The position numbers and the translations under genes are program-made. Below are positions 29,323 through 36,886 of a DNA stretch of 64,000 nucleotides, in pieces (within the stretch, counting starts at the first letter, position 1; each line of letters begins with the position of its first letter). Under the pieces are notes generated by a model. The model was not told the DNA's origin. It did not search any database and saw only the letters and a program-made list of their open reading frames with translations. Source of the DNA: Candidatus Lachnoclostridium avicola (GTDB taxonomy: Bacteria; Bacillota; Clostridia; Lachnospirales; Lachnospiraceae); NCBI GenBank assembly GCA_019114465.1, contig DXFM01000047.1:39292-103291 (forward strand), read 5' to 3'.

Positions 29323-29607
29323 CAGATTTCGCGCTTCCCCACGGAAGTGCGCCATATACAAAGGCAGTGAAGGCACAAACGTAAGGGCTTACATTCTTTC
29401 CAGAGAGGGGAGATCACCGGCTGCGAGTTTCCCCAAGTTCCGTAAGTATCCTGAATTTCCCGCCGGAGCCGCACGGCTGAAAGGATTCCTCCCGCTAGGC
29501 TGTGACGTATCTATGCGTTAAATAGAAGAGTGCCTGTCCGGATTCCGGGCGGGAATTAGGGTGGTACCGCGATGACCTCGTCCCTTTGGGGACGGGGTCT
29601 TTTTTTG
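29323..29607 (+). promoter_or_regulatory. T-box riboswitch (tRNA-Phe responsive) of pheST
   Basis: The leader carries the canonical T-box AGGGTGGTACCGCG (29558-29571), which pairs with the 3' end of uncharged tRNA, directly before the terminator. Upstream elements fit Stem I (CAGAGAGGGG near 29401) and Stem III (GGCTGAAAGG near 29475). The probable specifier is TTC at 29457-29459, a phenylalanine codon matching the downstream genes. Uncharged tRNA-Phe would favour the antiterminator and turn on pheS-pheT. The 5' boundary is estimated from the promoter. Confidence 0.92.
29574..29607 (+). terminator. Regulated terminator of the T-box leader
   Basis: The stem GACCTCGTCCC (29574-29584) with GGGACGGGGTC (29589-29599) is followed by eight T. 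Its 5' side is contiguous with the T-box sequence, as the antiterminator switch requires. Confidence 0.9.
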
Positions 29608-29687
29608 TTTCCCGGGATTCGCGAAGCAAAAGGTTCCGGCAGATGAGCCGGGCGGTTTCCTGCCTCAATCCAGAAAGGAGAATTGGA

Positions 29688-30725
29688 ATGAAGGATAAAA
29701 TCAATGAAATTTTATCAGAAGCACAGAACAAAATTTCTGCAGCGGCCAGCGAGAGCGAACTGCAGAGCGTAAAGAGCGCCTATGTGGGCAAACAGGGTTC
29801 TCTCACGATGATGATGAAGGAGATGCCGAAGCTGGATCCTGCTCTCCGCCCGGAGATGGGCAAGCTGCTGAACCAGGCGAAGAACCAGGTGACGGAGCTG
29901 ATCGATGCCAAGAGAATGGAGTTAAAGTTAAAGGCTTCCGAGGTGTCCCCGGATTTTGACTGCACTGTTCCAGGAATTCTGCCGCCGAAGGGAGGACTTC
30001 ATCCCATCACCCAGATGTGCTACGACTTAAACGACGCGTTCCGCTCCATGGGATTTGAGATTTTCCAGGAGGACGAGATCACCAGCGAGCTTTACGCCTT
30101 TGATAAACTGAATTTCCCGCCCAATCATCCCGCCAGAGAGAGCATGGATACCTACTGGCTGGAGGGCCATGACAGCGGCAGCACCAACGAGAAACTCTGC
30201 CTCCGTCCCCATCTGACCGGCGGCAGCGTCCGTTATATGCAGACCCACAAACCGCCGTACCGCTTTGTATATCCGGGACGGGTTTACCGCAACGAGACCA
30301 CGGACGCCCATCACGAGAGAGCGTTCTTCCAGTATGAGGCCCTGATCGTGGACAAGGACATCACTTTCACCTCCGGAAAGGTGATGATCAAGAGCATCCT
30401 GAACAAGGTATTCGGAACGGATGTGCCTGTGAGAATGCGCTCCGGCTTCTTCCCCTTCGTGGAGCCGGGATTTGAGATCGACATGCAGTGCCAGGTCTGC
30501 GGCGGAAAGGGCTGCAGCGTCTGCAAGCATGTGGGCTGGATTGAGGTAATGCCCGGCGGATCTCCCCATCCCAACGTGCTCCGGGCAGCCGGCCTGGATC
30601 CCGATGAGTATACCGGTTTCTATGTAAATATCGGTCTGGACCGTCTGGTGATGATGCGCTACGGCGTTGACGACGTGAGACTGTTCCACAGCGCGGATTT
30701 GAGATTTCTGAAGCAGTTTAGATAA
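29688..30725 (+). CDS. pheS: Phenylalanyl-tRNA synthetase alpha subunit
   Basis: A 345-residue class II synthetase subunit. The N-terminal coiled coil (about 1-90) binds tRNA. Motif 2 lies in YPGRVYRNETTDAHHERAFFQYE and motif 3 in NIGLDRLVMMRYG. A Cys pair cluster, CQVCGGKGCSVCK, is a variant also seen in other PheS proteins. ATG 29688 follows gaaaggag; upstream in-frame codons lie inside the leader. It forms the heterotetramer with PheT and is controlled by the T-box. Confidence 0.96.
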   Translation: MKDKINEILSEAQNKISAAASESELQSVKSAYVGKQGSLTMMMKEMPKLDPALRPEMGKLLNQAKNQVTELIDAKRMELKLKASEVSPDFDCTVPGILPPKGGLHPITQMCYDLNDAFRSMGFEIFQEDEITSELYAFDKLNFPPNHPARESMDTYWLEGHDSGSTNEKLCLRPHLTGGSVRYMQTHKPPYRFVYPGRVYRNETTDAHHERAFFQYEALIVDKDITFTSGKVMIKSILNKVFGTDVPVRMRSGFFPFVEPGFEIDMQCQVCGGKGCSVCKHVGWIEVMPGGSPHPNVLRAAGLDPDEYTGFYVNIGLDRLVMMRYGVDDVRLFHSADLRFLKQFR

Positions 30726-30747
30726 GGAAGAGAGGCGGATTACAGAG

Positions 30748-33192
30748 ATGAAATTGTCATTATCTTGGATTAAGGATTATGTAAAAATCCCGGACGATAT
30801 GGATCTGAAAAAACTGGCGTACGACCTGACCATGTCTACTGTGGAAGTGGAGGACGTGGAATACCTGGCACGGCGTTTCGATAATATGGTGGTAGGCGTG
30901 ATCGAGAAGATCGAGCCCCATCCCAACGCGGACAAGCTGAGAGTGTGCAAAGTGGATATTGGCGGCGGCGATGTGAAGACCATCGTCTGCGGCGGCATCA
31001 ATCTGTCAGAGGGAATGCGGGTGGCCGTGTCCTGTCCCGGTGCCATCGTGCGGTGGCACGGAGAGGGAGAACCGGTGGAGATCAAGAACTCCAAGCTGCG
31101 GGGTGTGGAGTCCTACGGCATGATCTGCGCCTCCGATGAGATCGGTCTGGGAGATCTGTTCCCGGCTTCCCAGGAGGCGGAGATTCTGGACCTGTCTGCC
31201 TTTGACGTTCCCGCCGGCACGCCTTTGGCGGAGGCTCTGGATATGGACGACGTACTGCTGGAGATCGACAACAAGTCCATGACCAACCGCCCGGATCTGT
31301 GGGGCCACTACGGAATTGCCAGAGAGCTTGCCGCCCTTTACGACCTGCCTCTGGTGGAGTTCAAACCCTATGAGCCGGAGACAGGAAATGAATTTAAGGT
31401 GGAAATTCAATCTCCAGAGCGATGCGCCCGTTTTATTGGCGTGGAGATGTCCGGTGTGGGGATTCAGGAATCTCCCTATCAGATGAGAAACCGGATCTGG
31501 AAAGCGGGTATGCGCCCCATCAATGCCCTGGTGGATATCACCAACTATGTGATGCTGGCCACCGGCAATCCTACCCATGCTTATGACGCGGACAACATTA
31601 CAGATCATATTGTGGTTCGGCAGGCAAATGAAGGGGAGAAACTGATCCTTTTAAACGACGAGGAACTCAACCTCTGCCCGGACGACCTGGTGATTACAGA
31701 CTCCGAGGGTCCGGTAGGCCTGGCCGGCGTCATGGGAGGAGCGAAGGACTCCATTCTGCCTGATACGAAGCGGGTGATTCTGGAGGTAGCCAATTTTGAG
31801 GCTACAGGAATCCGCAGAACAACCCAGAGATACGATTTCCGTACGGAGGCATCATCCCGGTATGAAAAAGCGGTGGACCCGGAGAGATGCGTTCAGGCGG
31901 TATCCCTTGCGATGAAGTATTTTCATGAGTTTTATCCGGAACTGAAGGTGACCGGCTACTGCGATCAGTATGTGAAGAAACTGAAACGGGCGGAGATTGA
32001 CGTCAGCCTGACCTGGCTGGCCAAGCGCCTGGGCAAGAATCTGACCAATGAGGAGATCCGGAACAAGCTGGAACTGCTGGGATTTGACGTGGCCATTGAC
32101 GGCGACAACATGCACGTGACGGCCCCCACCTGGCGTTCCACCGGAGACATTTCCATCAAGGATGACGTGATGGAAGAGGTGGCCAGAATGTACGGCTACG
32201 ACAATTTCGAGGCCACATCCTTCACCACGACCTTTGAGGGCGCCATCAACCAGAGAGATCAGGATCTGATCCGGAATATTAAGGAGTATCTGGCCATCCG
32301 CTGCGGAATGCAGGAAGTTTATACCTATCCCTGGATGAACGACGTGTTTGTCAATGCCGTTCTTCAGGACACCACAGGCGTGCTGCGGCTCTCCATGCCT
32401 CCGGCGCCGGATTTAAGCTGCATCCGTTCCTCCCTGCTGCCCAATCTCTGTGAGGCGGTGGTGAAAAATGAGCGGTATTTCAACGATTTCTCCATCTTCG
32501 AGGAGGCCCAGGTGTTCTTTGACAGAAATTACACCTCCCCCTACGATGAGACCGAGTCTCTGCCGGAGCAGCGCAGACATATCGGCGGAGCCTTTGCCAG
32601 CAGCGTGAAAGACATCACGGAGCTGTTCCGGGAGGCCAAAGGCGTTCTGGAGTATATGCCCCGGTACACCCATATGGGGGCGTTCACCTTCCGGAAGGAA
32701 GAGAAGCCGGTATGGGCGGACAATGTGGTGTGGCTGAATCTGTTCCTGGGTGAGGAGAAGATCGGCGATATGGGCCTGGTGGCGAAGAAAGTATCCATGG
32801 AGTGCGGCATCAAGAATCTTTCTGTCATGCTCTTCGAGATGGACGCCACAAAGCTGAAGCCGCTGAAGTCCAGAACCAACAAATTCACCCATCTGGCGGA
32901 GTATCCGGAGACGGATTACGATATTTCCATGCTCTTTGACTCCGATGCCGCATGGGAAGACATCTACGACGCTATTATGGGCCAGAAGAAGGCCAGCGCT
33001 CTCCTGAAGGAAGCTGCCTTTGTGGATGAGTACCGGGGAAAACAGATTCCCGACGGCAAGAAATCCGTGACCATTCGTCTGACCATCGGATCCGGCGAGA
33101 AGACTCTCACCTCCCAGGAGATTGAGAGCGCCGCCAACCAGGTGATGAAGAAGCTGGGCAAGAAGATGGGAGCAGAGCTGAGAACCCAGTAA
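30748..33192 (+). CDS. pheT: Phenylalanyl-tRNA synthetase beta subunit
   Basis: An 814-residue subunit with the expected domains. An N-terminal EMAP-like tRNA-binding domain (about 40-150, PHPNADKLRVCKVD) is followed by B3/B4 editing (about 210-380), B5 (about 400-470), the synthetase-like core (about 490-690) and a C-terminal ferredoxin-fold anticodon-binding domain (about 715-812). The length is normal (about 800). It lies 22 bases after pheS, and a strong terminator follows. Confidence 0.96.
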   Translation: MKLSLSWIKDYVKIPDDMDLKKLAYDLTMSTVEVEDVEYLARRFDNMVVGVIEKIEPHPNADKLRVCKVDIGGGDVKTIVCGGINLSEGMRVAVSCPGAIVRWHGEGEPVEIKNSKLRGVESYGMICASDEIGLGDLFPASQEAEILDLSAFDVPAGTPLAEALDMDDVLLEIDNKSMTNRPDLWGHYGIARELAALYDLPLVEFKPYEPETGNEFKVEIQSPERCARFIGVEMSGVGIQESPYQMRNRIWKAGMRPINALVDITNYVMLATGNPTHAYDADNITDHIVVRQANEGEKLILLNDEELNLCPDDLVITDSEGPVGLAGVMGGAKDSILPDTKRVILEVANFEATGIRRTTQRYDFRTEASSRYEKAVDPERCVQAVSLAMKYFHEFYPELKVTGYCDQYVKKLKRAEIDVSLTWLAKRLGKNLTNEEIRNKLELLGFDVAIDGDNMHVTAPTWRSTGDISIKDDVMEEVARMYGYDNFEATSFTTTFEGAINQRDQDLIRNIKEYLAIRCGMQEVYTYPWMNDVFVNAVLQDTTGVLRLSMPPAPDLSCIRSSLLPNLCEAVVKNERYFNDFSIFEEAQVFFDRNYTSPYDETESLPEQRRHIGGAFASSVKDITELFREAKGVLEYMPRYTHMGAFTFRKEEKPVWADNVVWLNLFLGEEKIGDMGLVAKKVSMECGIKNLSVMLFEMDATKLKPLKSRTNKFTHLAEYPETDYDISMLFDSDAAWEDIYDAIMGQKKASALLKEAAFVDEYRGKQIPDGKKSVTIRLTIGSGEKTLTSQEIESAANQVMKKLGKKMGAELRTQ

Positions 33193-33229
33193 AAAGCGCG
33201 GAAAATTAAAAAATAGTAAGAAAAAGCAG

Positions 33230-33274
33230 GTGGATATACTGGCAGAAAAAAGCCGGTATATCCACTCTTTTTTT
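33230..33274 (+). terminator. Terminator of pheST
   Basis: The stem GTGGATATAC-GGC (33230-33243) pairs with GCC-GTATATCCAC (33252-33265) and is followed by a T-rich run (tcttttttt). Confidence 0.92.
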
Positions 33275-33407
33275 GCATTAAATATGAAAAATTCTATAAT
33301 TTACAGACATTGACAAAAATAGAACCGGCGTTTCGGCGAAAATCCGAGGATGACTTCATAAAAAATTTATAGAAAATAAAGAAAATGGAAATCTTTCTCA
33401 AAATCTA

Positions 33408-33436
33408 TTGACAATCATTTCCAGTTAGAATATACT
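33408..33436 (+). promoter_or_regulatory. Promoter of the feoA-feoA-feoB operon
   Basis: Consensus TTGACA (33408-33413), 17-bp spacer, TATACT (33431-33436), in a very AT-rich stretch. Confidence 0.88.
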
Positions 33437-33456
33437 AATCGAAGATAAAAGATAAA

Positions 33457-33471
33457 TGATATTCATTATCA
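33457..33471. promoter_or_regulatory. Fur box of the feo operon
   Basis: TGATATT-C-ATTATCA matches the 7-1-7 Fur consensus TGATAAT-N-ATTATCA at 13 of 14 arm bases. It lies about 15 bases past the expected transcription start, where Fe2+-Fur would block initiation or elongation. Confidence 0.85.
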
Positions 33472-33491
33472 TTAAAAGAAGGGTGGATAGA

Positions 33492-33704
33492 ATGATGCCG
33501 TTAGCATTTATGAAACCGGGGGACTCCGCCGTGGTAAGACGGGTGGGGGGCTCGGATGAGGTAAAACGATTCCTGGCAAATCTGGGATTTGTGGATGGAA
33601 GCACAGTGACTGTGATCTCTGAGATCCACGGTGACCTGATTGTGAACGTCAAGGATTCCAGAGTGGCGATCAACAGGGAGATGGCTAGCCGTATCATGGT
33701 CTAG
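33492..33704 (+). CDS. feoA: FeoA domain protein (first copy)
   Basis: A 70-residue SH3-like FeoA protein, DSAVVRRVGGSDEVKRFLANLGFVDG, which modulates the ferrous-iron transporter FeoB at the cytosolic membrane face. ATG 33492 (or the ATG at 33495) is chosen because gaaGGGTGG precedes it; an upstream in-frame ATG would place the Fur box inside the gene. It is the first gene of a Fur-boxed operon. It differs clearly from the second copy, so the two FeoA proteins may have distinct partners. Confidence 0.85.
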   Translation: MMPLAFMKPGDSAVVRRVGGSDEVKRFLANLGFVDGSTVTVISEIHGDLIVNVKDSRVAINREMASRIMV

Positions 33705-33753
33705 CCTGACAGGCGGTAACAGCAGCCTGTGAAAAGAAAGGAGCAAATGAGTT

Positions 33754-33984
33754 ATGCAGAAGGCATTGCGCGACGTAGCTGTTGGAAAGACAGTAACGGT
33801 GACAAAACTGACTGGCGAAGGAGCGTTCAAGCGCCGCATCATGGACATGGGAATCACCAAAGGCAGTGAGATCTATGTGAGAAAAGTAGCGCCTCTCGGA
33901 GATCCGGTGGAGATCACCATCCGGGGATATGAGCTGTCGCTGAGAAAAGCAGATGCGGAAAGCATCCTGGTGGAAGAAAAGTAA
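33754..33984 (+). CDS. feoA: FeoA domain protein (second copy)
   Basis: A 76-residue FeoA protein with the classic GEGAFKRRIMDMGITKGSEIYV and DPVEITIRGYELSLRKADAESI blocks. It lies 49 bases after the first copy and 25 before feoB. Presumed cytosolic regulator of FeoB GTPase activity or complex assembly. Confidence 0.88.
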   Translation: MQKALRDVAVGKTVTVTKLTGEGAFKRRIMDMGITKGSEIYVRKVAPLGDPVEITIRGYELSLRKADAESILVEEK

Positions 33985-34009
33985 GTTTTGACAAAGGGAG
34001 GAAAGCTCT

Positions 34010-36202
34010 ATGGCAATCAGAATTGCTTTGGTCGGAAATCCCAACTGCGGAAAGACGACCATGTTCAATGCTCTGACGGGAGCAAATCAGTACGTGGGCA
34101 ACTGGCCCGGCGTTACTGTCGAGAAAAAGGAAGGAAAGTTAAAGGATTCAAAGGGAGAGGAGATCATTATCACCGATCTTCCCGGTATCTACTCCCTGTC
34201 CCCCTATACACTGGAGGAAGTGGTCAGCCGGGATTACCTGCTGAAGGATAAGCCGGATGCAGTGATCAACCTGGTGGACGCTACCAACATTGAGAGAAAC
34301 CTGTATCTGACCACCCAGGTTCTGGAAGTGGGAATTCCCGTGGTGATCGCCCTGAACATGAGCGACCTGTTAAAGAAATCCGGGGACAAGATTGATGCGA
34401 AGAAGCTGGGAGCGGCACTGGGCTGCGAGATCGTGGAGACCTCCGCCCTCAAGAGGACCGGCCTGAAAGAGGTTGTGGAGAAGGCGGTAAAGCTGGCCAA
34501 GGCGAACAGAGCCCAGGTTCCAGACAAGATCTTTGCCGACGACGTGGAGGCGGCTGTGGACGAGATCGAGGGATGTCTTCCCGACAGCGTGCCGGAGGTG
34601 CAGAAGAGATGGTTCGCCGTCAAGCTTCTGGAGAAGGATGAGAAAGTAAATGTCCAGCTGGCTCTGCCTGCCAGCGCGAGGAGCACGGTGGACGCTGTGG
34701 TCAAGAGAGTGGAAACTGCCCACGACGATGACACGGAGAGCATTATCACCAACGAGAGATACGTATACATAACTAAGCTGATCAAGAATACGGTGAAGAA
34801 GGCGGGCAGAAAGATGTCCACTTCCGACAAGATCGACCAGATCGTCACCAACCGGATCCTGGGACTTCCCATCTTCGCTCTGGTGATGTGGCTGGTGTAT
34901 TATGTGTCTGTGTCCACCGTGGGTACTATGGGTACGGACTGGGCCAATGACACCTTTGTGGGCGGAATTCAGGAGGCTGTGACAGCTGCCCTGGCCGGCG
35001 CAGGCGCCGGGGATCTGGTGACCAGCCTGATCGTAGACGGCATCATCGGCGGCCTGGGAGCCGTGTTCGGTTTCCTGCCCCAGATGGCGATCCTGTTCAT
35101 CTTCCTGTCCATCCTGGAAGACTGCGGATATATGGTTCGTATCGCCTTCGTTATGGACCGGGTGTTCCGTCACTTCGGACTGTCCGGCAAATCCTTTATC
35201 CCGCTGCTCATTTCCTCCGGCTGTGGAATCCCCGGAATTATGGCTTCCAGAACCATTGAAAATGACAACGACAGACGGCTGACCATTATGACAGCCACCT
35301 TTGTTCCCTGCGGCGCGAAGCTCCCGGTTATCGCTCTCATGGGCGGACTGATCACCGGATGGGCTACGGGAGATTACTCCGATGCCGGATCCTGGGCTTT
35401 CATCATGTATGTGATCGGCGTTGCGGCCGTTCTGGTCTCCGCCATCATGTTGAAGAAGACGAAGCCCTTCTCCGGAGAGGCGGCGCCCTTCGTCATGGAG
35501 CTTCCGGCTTACCACATTCCCTCCATCCGCACCGTGGCCATCCACGTGTGGGAGAGACTGTTCAGCTTTATCAAGAAGGCAGGTACCATCCTGTTCCTGG
35601 CCTGCGTGGTAATGTGGGTTCTGTCCACCTTCGGATTTACTGCTGACGGTTTCGGCATGGTGGAGGACAGCGCAGACAGCTTGATGGGCGTCGTAGGCGG
35701 ATTTATCGCTCCCCTGTTCCATCCCTTGGGCTGGGGCGTGGGCGAGTACGGATTTGCCCCGGTGGCAGCTTCCATCTCCGGTTTCAGCGCGAAGGAGAAC
35801 ATTGTTACCACCATCGGCATTCTGGCCGGTGTGGCTGAGGAGGCCTCTGAGGATGCTCCCACCGTTGCGGCGGCCATCCGCACATGGTTCCCCAACACGG
35901 CAGCAGCAGTATCCTTCCTGGTGTTCAACATGTTAAACTCCCCCTGCCTGGCGGCAATCGCCACCATGGCACAGCAGATGCAGTCCAGAAAGTGGTTCTG
36001 GTTTGCCATCCTGTTCCAGAACATCTTTGCTTACCTGGTGAGCCTGATGATTTACCAGCTGGGCACGGTGCTCATGGGCGGAGCCTTCGGTGTGGGCACT
36101 GCAGTGGCCATTATCGTACTCATTGGAATGCTCTATATGCTGTTCCGTCCGGATCCTTATAAGAACGTGAAGGTGGCGGCAAAGAGATCTGTGGCTGTGT
36201 AA
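34010..36202 (+). CDS. feoB: Ferrous iron transporter FeoB
   Basis: A 730-residue membrane GTPase that imports Fe2+. The N-terminal G domain has G1 GNPNCGKTT (9-17), G3 DLPGIYSLSPY and G4 NMSD. A helical GDI-like spacer leads to the transport core (about 280-715) with Gate blocks around ISSGCGIPGIMASRTIEN and MFVPCGAKLP-like TFVPCGAKLPV, including the conserved Cys. FeoC is not encoded nearby. The gene is controlled by Fur and expressed with two feoA copies. Confidence 0.96.
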   Translation: MAIRIALVGNPNCGKTTMFNALTGANQYVGNWPGVTVEKKEGKLKDSKGEEIIITDLPGIYSLSPYTLEEVVSRDYLLKDKPDAVINLVDATNIERNLYLTTQVLEVGIPVVIALNMSDLLKKSGDKIDAKKLGAALGCEIVETSALKRTGLKEVVEKAVKLAKANRAQVPDKIFADDVEAAVDEIEGCLPDSVPEVQKRWFAVKLLEKDEKVNVQLALPASARSTVDAVVKRVETAHDDDTESIITNERYVYITKLIKNTVKKAGRKMSTSDKIDQIVTNRILGLPIFALVMWLVYYVSVSTVGTMGTDWANDTFVGGIQEAVTAALAGAGAGDLVTSLIVDGIIGGLGAVFGFLPQMAILFIFLSILEDCGYMVRIAFVMDRVFRHFGLSGKSFIPLLISSGCGIPGIMASRTIENDNDRRLTIMTATFVPCGAKLPVIALMGGLITGWATGDYSDAGSWAFIMYVIGVAAVLVSAIMLKKTKPFSGEAAPFVMELPAYHIPSIRTVAIHVWERLFSFIKKAGTILFLACVVMWVLSTFGFTADGFGMVEDSADSLMGVVGGFIAPLFHPLGWGVGEYGFAPVAASISGFSAKENIVTTIGILAGVAEEASEDAPTVAAAIRTWFPNTAAAVSFLVFNMLNSPCLAAIATMAQQMQSRKWFWFAILFQNIFAYLVSLMIYQLGTVLMGGAFGVGTAVAIIVLIGMLYMLFRPDPYKNVKVAAKRSVAV

Positions 36203-36239
36203 AATCAGTCTCCATCATTTCATAAAGAACTCTTTTTAA

Positions 36240-36278
36240 AGAGAAAAGCCGCATCGGTGCGGCTTTTCTCTTATTTTT
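36240..36278 (+). terminator. Terminator between convergent feoB and the phosphoesterase operon
   Basis: A 13-bp perfect stem, AGAGAAAAGCCGC (36240-36252) with GCGGCTTTTCTCT (36259-36271), with tatttttct on the plus side. The A-rich 5' flank makes it usable on the minus strand too. Confidence 0.9.
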
Positions 36279-36286
36279 CTCTACTT

Positions 36287-36886
36287 TTATTTTTTATCCA
36301 CTTCGAACAAATACTTCTCGTAGGCGTTGATGACCGTGGTGTCGTGGTAGCGGAGCACACGCTTTGCCGTGGGATTGTAGGAGAGATGGACGTGGCCGTG
36401 GACGAAAAAAGCGGGCCGGTAGGCTTCCACGAGGGTGAGGAAACCCTTAAATCCCATATGGGGCAGGTCCTCTCCGTCACCCAGTTTATAGGCGGGGGCA
36501 TGGGTGACCAGCACATCAAAGCCCCGGTGGATCTTTAACTGGAACCAGAGGCGGATGATCCGCAGGTTCATTTCCAGCTGGGTGTACTGATGAGATCCCG
36601 GCTTATAGCGCATGGATCCTCCCAGCCCCAGAAAGCGGACACCCTCATACTCATAGATCCGGTCTTCAATGGAGATGCACCCCTCCGGCGGCGTTTTCTC
36701 ATAGCTGCCATCGTGGTTTCCGTGGACGTAGAGGATGGGGCCGGAAAAGAAAGTGGCCAAAAAGGACAGATAGTGGGGATCCAGATCTCCGCAGGAGAGG
36801 ATCACGTCCACATCTTTCAGCCGTTCCGGATTATAGTAGTCCCACAGGGCTTTGGACTCCACGTCTGCAAGGGCCAGGATTTTCAT
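36287..36886 (-). CDS. Calcineurin-like metallophosphoesterase
   Basis: A 199-residue protein with metal-site motifs GDLDPHY (about 33-39), GNHDGS (about 56-61), VTHAP and HGHVH. The first motif, usually Asp-X-His, reads ADVES here (Asp8-X-Glu10), an atypical metal ligand set. Substrate unknown. Its ATG overlaps the stop of the BMP-fusion gene by 4 bases, so it is the third gene of the minus-strand operon headed by the AraC regulator. Confidence 0.8.
   Translation of the reverse strand: MKILALADVESKALWDYYNPERLKDVDVILSCGDLDPHYLSFLATFFSGPILYVHGNHDGSYEKTPPEGCISIEDRIYEYEGVRFLGLGGSMRYKPGSHQYTQLEMNLRIIRLWFQLKIHRGFDVLVTHAPAYKLGDGEDLPHMGFKGFLTLVEAYRPAFFVHGHVHLSYNPTAKRVLRYHDTTVINAYEKYLFEVDKK

Noticed and set aside
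34370..35722. 450-codon open frame antisense to feoB
   Set aside because: It lies fully inside feoB on the other strand, has no SD, and its His/Gln-rich composition is typical of a shadow of a GC-rich gene.
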